From Nitrospirota bacterium (lineage in GTDB: Bacteria; Nitrospinota_A; UBA7883): a stretch of DNA of 64,000 bases. Shown here piece after piece: positions 36,957 through 45,960 of the stretch; the stretch's first letter is position 1, and each line of letters opens with the position of its first letter. The DNA is taken from the NCBI GenBank assembly GCA_024275315.1, contig JAJRZK010000021.1, positions 1 to 64,000 of the forward strand. The letters run 5' to 3'. The position numbers were made by a program, and so were the translations under genes. A model generated the notes under the pieces. The model had not been told where the DNA came from, made no database searches, and was given only the letters and a program-made list of their open reading frames with translations.

Positions 36957-38894
36957 ATGCGACCCATGCCTGAAAAACTGGATCACCAGAGTTTTGACAA
37001 AAGGCCGATCAACCACTCTCCCGCCTATCTTACGTTGCTTGTAGGTGGCCTGGTCTCCCTTCTTTTCTATGTCACCGTAAACAACGAGGAGCAGGCGAGG
37101 TTCACCGCAGAGTTCACCGGCCGCGCGGGGAACCTGGCTATCGCTATGCAAAGCGGTGTGGAAAGCCATTTTGGTTTGCTCAACTCGGTAAGTGACTGGT
37201 TTTTGGCGGAGATGGAAAACGGCGTGATAGAGGGCGCTAGAGCCACACACGACAAATTCGGGATCATCGCGAAAAGGTTATACACAAAGTACCCCGGGGT
37301 GACGCTGATGGCCCTCGCGCCGCATGTGCCTTTCGATCAGCTTTCCCATTTCGAGGAGAGCGTGCGCGCCAATTTAACGCCCGGTTTTCGCCTGCGCGAA
37401 AGCGCAAAAGGTTCCAACCGGTCGGTGTCGGGCGACTACCCTGTGCTGTTCGTGGAACCGTTGGAGGAAAACCGGGGGTTAATAGGACAAAACCTGGTCT
37501 CCATCCTGGAGGCCGCCAAATCGGCAGGCGGAGCGGGGAGGAAGGGCGAATGGATCGTAACACCTGGACAGACTGCGCCTGGAATCGCCACACGCGGCGA
37601 CAGGATAATCCTGGCCAAGCCCCTTTTTTACGTAAACGAATCGCAGACCGGGAACGATGGCGAGCCAGTCGCCGTGTTCCTGGCGGCGCTGGATATTGAA
37701 AAGCTGCTCGGTTCGATCTTTGGCGGCATGGATTTTGGCGGCATCAGGATACTCTTGTTCGATATGTTCAACCCAGAGCTTCCCTCGTCCCGGCGTTTTA
37801 TCACCGGGATTGAAAACAGCGCCTCGTTTGAAAAGCTGGACGAGGCTGAGCTGGATGAAATAATGAACGGGATTCACGTTACGAGAAACATCACCATGGC
37901 CAACCATCCGTGGTCCATTATCCTGAGCCCGACACAGGATTACATCGAGGAGGAGTGGGCGTATCACGCCTGGATGTTCATGTTCGGGGGGCTGATGATC
38001 ACGGTGCTATTGGCCGGATATATCGACAAGGTCGTCCAGCACACCGGGGAAATGGAGCGAAAGGTGATGGAGAGAACAACGGAGCTGACGGACGCCAACA
38101 GGGAGCTGGAGAGGGAGATCGCAACCCGCAAGACCGCCGAGAATGATGTTCGTAAAAAGGATAACGAACTGGCCCACGCCATGCGTCTGGCGTCGCTTGG
38201 TGAAATGGCGGCGGGTGTGATTCACGAGGTAAACCAGCCGATGACGGCCATACTGACCTATGCAAACAACTGTATCTACAGCCTGAAAGGGGATAACTCC
38301 AACCTGGAGATGGTCTCGGAAAATCTGGAACACGTCAAAAGCCAGGTTAGACGGGTGCACAAGATCACCCGGTACCTGCAGGGGTTTTCCAGGAGCGATT
38401 CCCAGGTGTTTACAAAAGTGAATGTCAACAATATAGTACAGAACGTGGCGAGCTTTTTTGTTCAGCAATTCCGCTCGAAGGGGATCGGGTTTACCATGGA
38501 GCTGGATCACTCGCTCCCCGAGGCCACCGGCGACCTGTTGCGTCTCGAACAGGTGCTGATGAATATTTTTCTTAACGCGGTCCATGCCCTGGAAGAGACC
38601 GGAACCAAGCGGCTATGCGCCAGGACGATGGCGAAATCAGGCTCCGTCATACGGATAGAAATCAGCGATAATGGTCATGGAATGACAGAGGAAGAGTTGT
38701 CGAACCTTTTCAAGCCGTTTTTTACGACAAAATCAAAGGATAAGGGAACAGGGCTGGGAATGTCCATCAGCCGGAAAATAATCGAAGATCATAATGGAAC
38801 CATTTTCGCCGAGAGCGAGCCTGGCGTCGGGTCGATATTCATAATCGAGTTGCCGACGGGGGCGGGGGACGCACAAGAGGAGATAAATGGCTGA
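36957..38894 (+). CDS. CHASE-domain sensor histidine kinase
   Basis: A 645-aa inner-membrane kinase. A first membrane segment (about residues 24-42) precedes a ~290-residue periplasmic CHASE domain (GVESHFGLLNSVSDWF, PGVTLMALAPHV, NRSVSGDYPVLFVEPL). A second segment (about 333-355) leads to a coiled coil (VMERTTELTDANRELEREI), a HisKA box with GVIHEVNQPM, and an HATPase domain with NIFLNAVHAL (N box), SDNGHGM (G1) and GTGLGMSIS (G2). The E-V-N-Q-P H-box is typical of DctB/FixL-like kinases that pair with sigma54 regulators. The next gene, exactly such a regulator, starts 8 bases inside this one. The CHASE ligand is unknown. Confidence 0.94.
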   Translation: MRPMPEKLDHQSFDKRPINHSPAYLTLLVGGLVSLLFYVTVNNEEQARFTAEFTGRAGNLAIAMQSGVESHFGLLNSVSDWFLAEMENGVIEGARATHDKFGIIAKRLYTKYPGVTLMALAPHVPFDQLSHFEESVRANLTPGFRLRESAKGSNRSVSGDYPVLFVEPLEENRGLIGQNLVSILEAAKSAGGAGRKGEWIVTPGQTAPGIATRGDRIILAKPLFYVNESQTGNDGEPVAVFLAALDIEKLLGSIFGGMDFGGIRILLFDMFNPELPSSRRFITGIENSASFEKLDEAELDEIMNGIHVTRNITMANHPWSIILSPTQDYIEEEWAYHAWMFMFGGLMITVLLAGYIDKVVQHTGEMERKVMERTTELTDANRELEREIATRKTAENDVRKKDNELAHAMRLASLGEMAAGVIHEVNQPMTAILTYANNCIYSLKGDNSNLEMVSENLEHVKSQVRRVHKITRYLQGFSRSDSQVFTKVNVNNIVQNVASFFVQQFRSKGIGFTMELDHSLPEATGDLLRLEQVLMNIFLNAVHALEETGTKRLCARTMAKSGSVIRIEISDNGHGMTEEELSNLFKPFFTTKSKDKGTGLGMSISRKIIEDHNGTIFAESEPGVGSIFIIELPTGAGDAQEEING

Positions 38895-40257
38895 TAACAG
38901 CGGGACCATATTCGTCGTGGATGACGATTCTGCGATAAGAGCTTCTGTTGGCCAGATGCTCGCCATACACGGCTACGATGTCATGACATTCGAAAGCGGA
39001 GAAAAAGCGTTGGCGGCGCCCCGTCTGGAGGATGCGCTTTGCTACGTAGTGGACATATTGATGCCGGGCATGTCGGGGCTGGACCTGCTGGAGAAACTGG
39101 TGGAAAAACAGGTCAGCGGACCGGTGATCATAATGACAGGTCACGGTGACATTCCGATGGCGGTGCAGGCGATGAAAAAGGGAGCCTACGACTTCATCGA
39201 AAAACCGTTCGATGACGAGGCGGCGCTGGCGAGCGTCAGAAGGGCGGCCGAGAAGCGCCGGTTGCTCCACCAGGCCAACAGCCTCCGTGAAGAGCTCAAA
39301 GAGGCCAGGATGAGCGGGGATAAAACGCTGGGGCTCATCGGCCAGTCGGACGCTATCGCCCAGATAAGAAAAAAAATATTGGCCTACGCTTCGTCCGACG
39401 TGTCCGTGCTCATCATCGGGGAAACCGGAACGGGAAAAGAGCTGGTCGCGCGCGCGTTACACGACAACTCCAGCCGGAGCAAAGGACGTTTCATAGCGGT
39501 AAACGTCGCCGCGCTACCGGAGACCCTCGCCCTGGGGGAGCTGTTCGGCTACGAAAAGGGGGCGTTTACCGGCGCGGGCGCGTCCAGGCAGGGGAAATTC
39601 GAATACGCAAGCGGCGGCACTTTGCTCCTCGACGAGATAAACAGCGCTCCAAAATCGGTGCAGGCGGGGATACTTCGGGCGGTGGAGGAAAAGACCGTCA
39701 CCCGTCTGGGCTCCAACAGGGCCATCCCGATAGACACGCGAATCCTCGCCACAACGAACCAGGACATTGACCTGCTGGTCAAACAGGGCGAGTTCCGGCA
39801 GGATCTGCTCCACAGGTTGAGCGTGGCTTCGATACATATACCACCCTTGCGGGATCGCCCGGAGGACATCAGATCCATGGCGACAAGTTTTCTTAAAGAC
39901 AGTTGCAGGTTCTACGACAAGGCCGAAATCGCTTTTTCACAGCGCGCGTTGAAGGACATGGAGGCGTATTCCTGGCCGGGGAACGTGCGGGAACTGAAAA
40001 ACAAGGTGGTGGCGATGATGTTGCAATGTGAAGACAACGAAATAGGGCGCATGACATTCCCGGAGGAAAAAGAGGCGTTCCACGGCGTAGAGCCGTTGCA
40101 ACAGTACCTGGACCGATGCGAAAAGGAGTTTATCGCAAAGGTCCTGCAATTAAACAAGGGAAACCTCAAAAACACGGCCGCAACCATGAAGACTCCGCAA
40201 CGTAGCCTCTACAGCAAAATGCAGAAGTATGGTCTGGATAAAGAGGATTTCAAATAG
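38887..40257 (+). CDS. sigma54-dependent response regulator (DctD/NtrC type)
   Basis: A 456-aa regulator: receiver domain (acidic pocket VVDDD, phospho-acceptor Asp56 in DILMPGMSG, Lys106 in IEKPF), linker, and AAA+ sigma54 activator. The AAA+ domain has Walker A GETGTGKE (178-185), GAFTGA at about 225-230, the GGTLLLDEI Walker B block and PGNVRELKN. A C-terminal Fis-type helix-turn-helix (NTAATMKTPQRSLYSKMQKYG) binds enhancer DNA. It overlaps the kinase gene and is surely its partner. Targets could include the minor pilin operon, which starts 360 bp downstream behind a sigma54-like box; this link is inferred. Confidence 0.95.
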   Translation: MADNSGTIFVVDDDSAIRASVGQMLAIHGYDVMTFESGEKALAAPRLEDALCYVVDILMPGMSGLDLLEKLVEKQVSGPVIIMTGHGDIPMAVQAMKKGAYDFIEKPFDDEAALASVRRAAEKRRLLHQANSLREELKEARMSGDKTLGLIGQSDAIAQIRKKILAYASSDVSVLIIGETGTGKELVARALHDNSSRSKGRFIAVNVAALPETLALGELFGYEKGAFTGAGASRQGKFEYASGGTLLLDEINSAPKSVQAGILRAVEEKTVTRLGSNRAIPIDTRILATTNQDIDLLVKQGEFRQDLLHRLSVASIHIPPLRDRPEDIRSMATSFLKDSCRFYDKAEIAFSQRALKDMEAYSWPGNVRELKNKVVAMMLQCEDNEIGRMTFPEEKEAFHGVEPLQQYLDRCEKEFIAKVLQLNKGNLKNTAATMKTPQRSLYSKMQKYGLDKEDFK

Positions 40258-40314
40258 ACCAACCCCTGGATCGGCCCATCCGTCCTGGCCGGTGTTATCC
40301 TGGTGGCGAGCCTA

Positions 40315-40337
40315 AAATCGGCAGATTCAGCCGATTT
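40315..40337 (+). terminator. hairpin after the kinase-regulator pair
   Basis: AAATCGGC (40315-40322) and GCCGATTT (40330-40337) pair perfectly over 8 bp with a 7-nt loop, 57 bp after the regulator stop. There is no real U tract behind the stem, so it may be a weak terminator or an RNA-stabilising hairpin. Confidence 0.45.
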
Positions 40338-40520
40338 ATGCCCTGTGATGCTGGTTGCTCGTAATATATTGTAAATATGTATATTATAGGACAGTAGGAA
40401 TCCGGATCGGTCAATTAAGCTGATTTCAAACTTGTCCCGCTCTATTGTTCCACAAAGCTGCCCAGCTCTAACATTTTGAAATGTAAAGCTATTTATTTTT
40501 TATAAGGCTCCAGCCGGTTA

Positions 40521-40536
40521 CGGCATGACCATTGTA
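40521..40536 (+). promoter_or_regulatory. sigma54-like -24/-12 promoter for the minor pilin genes
   Basis: CGGCATG-ACCA-TTGTA matches the sigma54 pattern TGGCACG-N4-TTGCW at the -24 GG and most other positions, but has T for C in the -12 GC. It lies about 78 bp before the pilV-like gene, a suitable distance. Pilin genes are often sigma54-controlled through PilR-type activators; a sigma54 regulator is encoded directly upstream. Confidence 0.35.
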
Positions 40537-40619
40537 TTCATAAATCAGCGAAACGTTTTGTTTAGTGAAGATTTCGATGGTTATTTGAGCCGGAATAACA
40601 AGGACAAGGAACATTGAAC

Positions 40620-41033
40620 ATGGATTATAAAAAGCGGATCGACAAATCAGCCGGGGGCCAGGGCGGGTTCAGCATTCTGGAGAGCCTTGTAGCGTCTGTA
40701 ATTCTGGTGGTGGCCCTGATAGGTTTTCTGTCTGTAGCCGTATCCACCACGAACCTTGGGGGCCGCAACGCCAGGGTGGCCACCGCCAACGCTCTTATCT
40801 ACGACAAATATGAATCTTTCAAACTCTCAGGTCTCGATTCGATAGCGGATTCTGTGGAGCAGAACATCGACATAGACTCCAATGGCAACCTGATCCAGGG
40901 CGTGTTCGACAGGACGGTTGCGGTTAGCCAGCTCGACGCGGGCACCTCGCTCCTGGTGGCGAAAAATGTCACTGTTACGGTTTCATGGCCCGGACACTCC
41001 GTAACGCAATCATCAATCTTCATGAAGGAGTAA
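40620..41033 (+). CDS. minor pilin, PilV-like
   Basis: A 137-aa prepilin (139 if the TTG at 40614 is used; an AAGGA ribosome site fits that start better). The type III signal peptide is short and basic, followed by the prepilin-peptidase site GG|FSILESLVASVILVVALIGF, with Glu at position +5 of the mature chain and one hydrophobic helix. It becomes part of the tip or initiation complex of a type IV pilus in the inner membrane and periplasm. The order pilV-pilW-pilX-pilY1 that follows is the usual minor pilin operon. No fimT or pilE-like gene is present on either side. Confidence 0.82.
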   Translation: MDYKKRIDKSAGGQGGFSILESLVASVILVVALIGFLSVAVSTTNLGGRNARVATANALIYDKYESFKLSGLDSIADSVEQNIDIDSNGNLIQGVFDRTVAVSQLDAGTSLLVAKNVTVTVSWPGHSVTQSSIFMKE

Positions 41034-41039
41034 TGAAGG

Positions 41040-41699
41040 GTGAAAAACATGTCCATATCAAGGGATCGTCTTTCGGGAAATAGTGGTATCACGTTGATCG
41101 AGATACTGATAGGCATGGTCATATCAGTGGTCTTGATGCTGGCGCTATCTATGGCCGTAAAGACGCAAAGCCACAGCTCCAAACGTGAGATTAACCGGGT
41201 TGACATGATCCACAATCTGCAAAACACCGCGATGAGAATGAGAACCGAGCTTCGGATGGCGGGGTATCAGGCCGGCGTAACCAGCGACATGCATATCGGG
41301 GCCATTACCGCAGCCAACCTAAACGATATCACATTCGTTTACGACACGAACGAAGACGGCAACCGCGAAACGATTACCATCAGGCCTGATAAAGCCACCG
41401 ACTCCGGGTATGACGCCAATCACCCCCGCATCGTGCGCCTCTGGTCTGACGGAGCAACCGTGAACATGCGCCCCATCGGCGACAACATCACCGGGATAAC
41501 GCTGAAATATTACGATTCGTCGGGTATCCAGCTGGCCGACAGCACCGTGAACAGCACCTCGGGAACCCAGGCCAACAGGGACAATATCCGCAAGGTGGCT
41601 TTGGTTATCAACGCCCGTTCAGAATCAAAAGACCCTGACTCGCAAGCCTATTTGACTGACCAGCTCGCGTTTCAGGTGATACCTCGAAACTTCAAGTGA
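41040..41699 (+). CDS. minor pilin, PilW-like
   Basis: A 219-aa prepilin starting at GTG 41040 (ATG at 41049 also possible), 6 bp after the pilV-like stop, behind AAGGAG. The processing site is SG|ITLIEILIGMVISVVLMLAL, with Ile at mature +1, an unusual but tolerated residue, and Glu at +5. The C-terminal part (about 80-219) is a soluble domain with NDITFVYDTNEDGNRETI and ALVINARSE blocks that recall PilW-family folds. It overlaps the next start by a few bases. It works with the other minor pilins and PilY1 in pilus assembly, adhesion or surface sensing. Confidence 0.82.
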   Translation: MKNMSISRDRLSGNSGITLIEILIGMVISVVLMLALSMAVKTQSHSSKREINRVDMIHNLQNTAMRMRTELRMAGYQAGVTSDMHIGAITAANLNDITFVYDTNEDGNRETITIRPDKATDSGYDANHPRIVRLWSDGATVNMRPIGDNITGITLKYYDSSGIQLADSTVNSTSGTQANRDNIRKVALVINARSESKDPDSQAYLTDQLAFQVIPRNFK

Positions 41700-41710
41700 G
41701 GAAATGGATC

Positions 41711-42274
41711 ATGAGACATTTGGAATCCAGGAAAGGGAACTCGCTTCTTGTCGCGCTGATTGCGATAGTTATGCTAAGCGGATTGGCGATTGTCATGGTC
41801 AAGCGCGGCACCCATTCCATGAAAGACACTGTCAACTTCAAAAAGGTGCAAAGCTCGTTTACCGCCGCCGAGGCGGGATTGGAGCATGGCCGAAAATTGC
41901 TTAACGACGGCGTTTCCGACACGTGGGACGACGAGTTGACCCTGGCCCACCAGATCGGGCCGGATAACGTGTGGAACACCGCCGACGACGTCAAGACGCC
42001 ATTCATCGCCACCACCACGCTTTCGGCGTCGCAAACTTACACCGTCAGCATAGAAGACAACAACGATGATAAAAGCATGAACGTGGATTACGACGGGTTG
42101 ATATGGCTCATTTCCACAGGAACTTCCGGAACGAAAACGACGACCCTGAAAGTGCTTGTCCAGAATGACTCACAGGATTCGCACATCTCCCAGGAACACT
42201 ACGGCGAACGCAGTCTGGGCCACGCCAAAGGCGAGGGCCGGAATGTGGCCAATAACAAGAGAGGAACGCTATAA
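41711..42274 (+). CDS. minor pilin-like protein, PilX family
   Basis: A 187-aa protein from ATG 41711, which has GAGGAAA at good spacing; GTG 41696 would overlap the pilW stop. The N-terminus ESRKGNSLLVALIAIVMLSGLAIVMVKRG is the PilX type: a basic leader and hydrophobic helix without the canonical Gly-Phe/Glu+5 site. This is followed by the SSFTAAEAGLEHGRKLL helix typical of the PilX N-terminal domain. The acidic DDNVWNTADD-like and DNNDDKS stretches may bind calcium. The last base of its stop is the first base of the next start codon, so PilX and PilY1 are translation-coupled. Confidence 0.78.
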   Translation: MRHLESRKGNSLLVALIAIVMLSGLAIVMVKRGTHSMKDTVNFKKVQSSFTAAEAGLEHGRKLLNDGVSDTWDDELTLAHQIGPDNVWNTADDVKTPFIATTTLSASQTYTVSIEDNNDDKSMNVDYDGLIWLISTGTSGTKTTTLKVLVQNDSQDSHISQEHYGERSLGHAKGEGRNVANNKRGTL

Positions 42275-45200
42275 TGAGACATTTCAGCAAATTATCAGCC
42301 TTTTTCCTCGTGTTCTTCGTCATTTTTGCGGGTTTTGAAGCCCGGGCGAACACACGCACGTTTCCGGCTGGCAGCTATATCATTCCCATGGACTCTGTCA
42401 ACCAGCCTGAAGCCGATGGCGGCATTTTCGAAGCGTACGGCCTGGTTTTCGACCTTCTGGAGAACGGAGCCACCGTATACTGGATTATCGACGAGAACAA
42501 GACCTCCGTCAGCGCTCCCGATATCACCATATCCAACACCATGACCACCCCGGTGGTCAGCGGATTCGGAACCACCTCCGTTGTCTGGCCCGGGGCCGGA
42601 ACGGACACCATAAACTACTCCGGGGCGCCGTTTGTCATAGTGCCCGGCGAGGGGCTGGACCAGGCGTCCACGGAGGCGATCCTGGGCCACGCCGACTGGA
42701 GCGCGGTGAACAAGCATGTGTCAAACGTACCGTTTACCGCGAACGTCTCCAGGGAGCTTACCGGAATACCTCCCAAAATAGCTCTTCTCAACAACCAGGA
42801 GGACGTTACCAGCGGAAGCGGCAACGCCCAGATACTGGAGAGCTACCTTATGGTGGCCGGAATTTGTAACACCACTTACGACATCATTACGCCCAATATG
42901 ACGCGTGACGGCATTTTGCAGGGCACACCGGTGACTTTCGGCGGTACCACATATCAGAACGACTACACCATCTTGTGGGCGCCCCACTGGACCGGGTACA
43001 GTAGCTATAACGCCGACAACAATGGCGACGGCCAGCCGGATGTGGAGAATATTATCGCCAACATCAGGACGTTCCTGGAGGCCGGCAACGCCTTTTTCGC
43101 CGAATGCGCCAGCATAGAAGTGGTCGAACACAGCCAGAACGGCCATTTTCTTACAAGCAACGGTATCAACCACGATGGCGGAACCATGGACCCCGCCAGG
43201 ATCATATATAACGACACCACCTCTCCTTTTCCCCAGGTGGGCGACTTTTCATATGTGCCCGAAGGGGGACATCTGCACAACTGGCGGCCGTGGAACGCCT
43301 CCAACAGCAGCTCGAACATGGAAGCCTATCCCTTCACCCCGGTTCCCACCGTCGCGAGCCAGTATAACGCCACGGTTTCCAGGTTTACCCATGACGATTG
43401 GGACACCAATCTCGCCACCACCACAGACCAGTGGGACTACTACATCGGCGGCAGGATAGATGGTAACGAATCCATGGGATACGTGGTGTATCTAGGCGGC
43501 CATAAATACATCAACACCAGCGGGTGCGCAGGCGGATCCGGTGGCGGCGGTGGCGGCGGTGGGGGAAACTGCACGTCGGTCACGAGGGAATGGGAGTTTG
43601 AGTTCAAGAAAGATATCAGCAATGAGTCTTTCACAGTTGAAATCAAGTTCACGCCCTCGGGCGGAGCGCAGGAGACCTTGACGTTGTCCAACATCTCGGC
43701 TTCCAACCACGCTGTCTCCGGCGGCTCGAAGCTGTTTGTAGACTTTACCAACATGGTGGTCGACAAGAAAAAGCTCAAGAAGGTGAGTGTGGAGAACAAG
43801 GATTCCGTGCCCATAACGATAAATTCGATTAAAACCACATGGACAGGAGGCAATTCGAGTCAGAAGACCAAGAAACTCAAGGATAAGACCGTTGGGGATG
43901 ATCTGTATAGCTCTGAAAAGTCCCAGCCCCATACTTACAACATCGACTACTGCGACGTACCGTCCGCAGCTCCTGCTCCACCTCCTCCAGCTCCCGGCGG
44001 CGGCACTATCGGCGGTTGTGTGGACAACTCCGGTTGTTCCTGGAAAAACGTCGCAGGTGTCAGGTACGTGCTTAATACCCTGTTCAACCTGCAATACGCG
44101 GTTATCAGCGTGACGTACAACAGGTCGTCGCCCATCGTTATGGACAACGTCCTGTACCAGGGCACTTTCGATTATCCCAGCTACCGCGGCCACATGAACG
44201 CCTACAACGTGCTAAATACAGGAGCCGGTGCGATCCGTGACCTGTCGGCGGACGTTCCAGCGGCGGCGAGCAGGAACCTGTACACCACGGTGGACGGGCA
44301 AACCCTGATACCATTTACCAAGGCCGAGCTGGCCACGAACGTGGCGTTCCAGAACGCGCTGAACCTGGGTGTGGCGTATGCCGGTAACGAGGCTACGTAT
44401 GACGCGCTGATCGACCGTGTGCGGGGAGTTGGCCAGTCCAACCTGCTCGGCGCGGTGGAGCATTCGGCTCCGGCGATAGTCAAACCATACGGACGGTCGA
44501 ACTCCAACAGGCCTGTCATGGCCTATTTCGGCACGTTGGACGGGATTCTGGAGGCTTTCAACGTCGACTCGCTCCATGGCGGGACCGGAACGGTGACGGA
44601 GGTTTTCGGGTTCATTCCATATGGCCAGCTCGCCAGCCTGCAAAATGACAGGGGTCAGCCGAACTCCGTCCAGCCGTATCCCGGGGTGGACGCTTCGCCG
44701 ACGGTTTCGGAGTTGTTGCTCGATCACGACAACGACCCGACCACCGACAAGGTATGGCGCACCGTCCTTACAAACCTGGTTGGTAAATACGGCGCATGGT
44801 CATCCGCGTTCGCGCTGGACATCACCGACCCGGAAAACCCCGACCTCGTCGGTCTGCCTCTCCTGTTTGGCGAGGTTGTGGGCGTGGATGGGACCGGCAA
44901 CCCCGTGATGGGCGCCGGGTACCGCACATCGGTGGGTACCGTGCGTGATTCCTCCGGCGCCGAGCGCAACTTCATTTTCGCCGCCACCAACAAACAGCGT
45001 GATCTTCTGGCCAATCCGCCGGATATGGGTGGCATCCAGGTTTTCGCGTTTGACATGGCCGACGGGTCGCAGGTGTGGCGGTTCAGCGTCGATTACGTAG
45101 GCACCCAGAACGAGCTTCCCGGCGCCATCACCCTGGTCGACAAAACCTTCGACAGCTATGTAGACACAGTCGTGGTCGGTGACATGGACGGCAGGTTATG

Positions 45201-45819
45201 GGAGCTAAACGCGGCGGACGGGTCAAACGTCAACGGAACGGGAATCCCGTTGTTCAATGGCGGAGCCGGAGCCACCGTGACCAACGCCGGTGTCAACTAT
45301 CCCATCAGCGCGTCACCGACGATCGTGGTCAACGAGGATGGTCATTTCGTGGTGGTGTTCGGCACCGGAGGCGCGGACTGGGCTCCGGCGGACGCTACTC
45401 ACATTCACTCGATCATAGCTATCGATATGACCGAGAAACAGCCCTCTCCGACCGTGCTCAACGGCGCCGGGGTGTTGCTGTGGCAGCAGAATCTCGATGT
45501 CGGCGAAAAGGCGTGGAGCTCTCCTACGGTCGCCAACAATGTTGTTTACGTGAGCACCGCTTTTGGCACGATGGAAAGCGCCAACCCGGGAGACGATCTG
45601 GCCAGCACCACCCAGCAGGGCAAGATTCGATCCATGGATCTTCAAACCGGTGCGCTTGGCATAAACATCGACGCTGGAAACCAGCGCGGGTCTGTCTATA
45701 TCAAGAACGGCCATGCGTATGGTTCCACGCTCGATGGCAACGTGGTCCAGGTGGGGGACGAGGACTTTTCCTCCGGGACCACGATCGATGTGAAAACCAG
45801 ATCCTGGAAGCAGGAGTAA
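42274..45819 (+). CDS. PilY1-like pilus tip/adhesin with an amidotransferase-like N-terminal region
   Basis: A 1181-aa secreted protein. The signal peptide (residues 1-25) ends AGFEARA. Residues about 160-410 look like a flavodoxin/class I amidotransferase-like fold (PKIALLNNQEDV, DYTILWAPHW, FLEAGNAFFAECASIE, YVVYLGGHKY). This replaces the von Willebrand-type N-domain of classic PilY1. A linker with a nine-glycine run and a Cys-x-Cys-free beta domain (about 425-555) leads to a Pro-rich segment. The C-terminal beta-propeller (about 590-1181) is PilY1-like (MAYFGTLDGILEAFN, GGIQVFAFDMADGSQVW, VVGDMDGRLWELN). LDHDNDPTTDK and DNNGDGQPD are likely calcium loops. It is exported and acts at the pilus tip in adhesion or retraction control. 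A strong terminator follows. Confidence 0.85.
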   Translation: MRHFSKLSAFFLVFFVIFAGFEARANTRTFPAGSYIIPMDSVNQPEADGGIFEAYGLVFDLLENGATVYWIIDENKTSVSAPDITISNTMTTPVVSGFGTTSVVWPGAGTDTINYSGAPFVIVPGEGLDQASTEAILGHADWSAVNKHVSNVPFTANVSRELTGIPPKIALLNNQEDVTSGSGNAQILESYLMVAGICNTTYDIITPNMTRDGILQGTPVTFGGTTYQNDYTILWAPHWTGYSSYNADNNGDGQPDVENIIANIRTFLEAGNAFFAECASIEVVEHSQNGHFLTSNGINHDGGTMDPARIIYNDTTSPFPQVGDFSYVPEGGHLHNWRPWNASNSSSNMEAYPFTPVPTVASQYNATVSRFTHDDWDTNLATTTDQWDYYIGGRIDGNESMGYVVYLGGHKYINTSGCAGGSGGGGGGGGGNCTSVTREWEFEFKKDISNESFTVEIKFTPSGGAQETLTLSNISASNHAVSGGSKLFVDFTNMVVDKKKLKKVSVENKDSVPITINSIKTTWTGGNSSQKTKKLKDKTVGDDLYSSEKSQPHTYNIDYCDVPSAAPAPPPPAPGGGTIGGCVDNSGCSWKNVAGVRYVLNTLFNLQYAVISVTYNRSSPIVMDNVLYQGTFDYPSYRGHMNAYNVLNTGAGAIRDLSADVPAAASRNLYTTVDGQTLIPFTKAELATNVAFQNALNLGVAYAGNEATYDALIDRVRGVGQSNLLGAVEHSAPAIVKPYGRSNSNRPVMAYFGTLDGILEAFNVDSLHGGTGTVTEVFGFIPYGQLASLQNDRGQPNSVQPYPGVDASPTVSELLLDHDNDPTTDKVWRTVLTNLVGKYGAWSSAFALDITDPENPDLVGLPLLFGEVVGVDGTGNPVMGAGYRTSVGTVRDSSGAERNFIFAATNKQRDLLANPPDMGGIQVFAFDMADGSQVWRFSVDYVGTQNELPGAITLVDKTFDSYVDTVVVGDMDGRLWELNAADGSNVNGTGIPLFNGGAGATVTNAGVNYPISASPTIVVNEDGHFVVVFGTGGADWAPADATHIHSIIAIDMTEKQPSPTVLNGAGVLLWQQNLDVGEKAWSSPTVANNVVYVSTAFGTMESANPGDDLASTTQQGKIRSMDLQTGALGINIDAGNQRGSVYIKNGHAYGSTLDGNVVQVGDEDFSSGTTIDVKTRSWKQE

Positions 45820-45841
45820 GGTTTTAACGTTGAGCATACCG

Positions 45842-45880
45842 ATCACGGGCGCGGTTGCCGTGCCCGTGATTTTCTTTTTT
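45842..45880 (+). terminator. rho-independent terminator of the minor pilin operon
   Basis: ATCACGGGC (45842-45850) pairs perfectly with GCCCGTGAT (45862-45870) over 9 bp, with an 11-nt loop, and is followed by TTTCTTTTTT. It lies 22 bp after the pilY1-like stop. Confidence 0.93.
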
Positions 45881-45960
45881 CTCTTGAAAAAGCCTCCGGA
45901 AGGGTTTATTCAACAACTTGTCATATTGTCACACGTTGAAATTGTCGGAGCCGGTAAACT

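Larger units (their letters stand above)
40258..40613. other. intergenic region before the minor pilin operon
   Basis: This 356-bp gap holds the hairpin at 40315-40337, a sigma54-like box at 40521-40536 and an AT-rich middle with the small inverted repeat ACATTTTGAAATGT around 40472. I looked for a c-di-GMP riboswitch, which often precedes pilin genes, and did not find its conserved core. No gene is seen. Confidence 0.5.

Noticed and set aside
40400-40613. c-di-GMP (GEMM) riboswitch before the minor pilin operon
   Set aside because: The conserved GCAAA-containing core and paired arms are missing.
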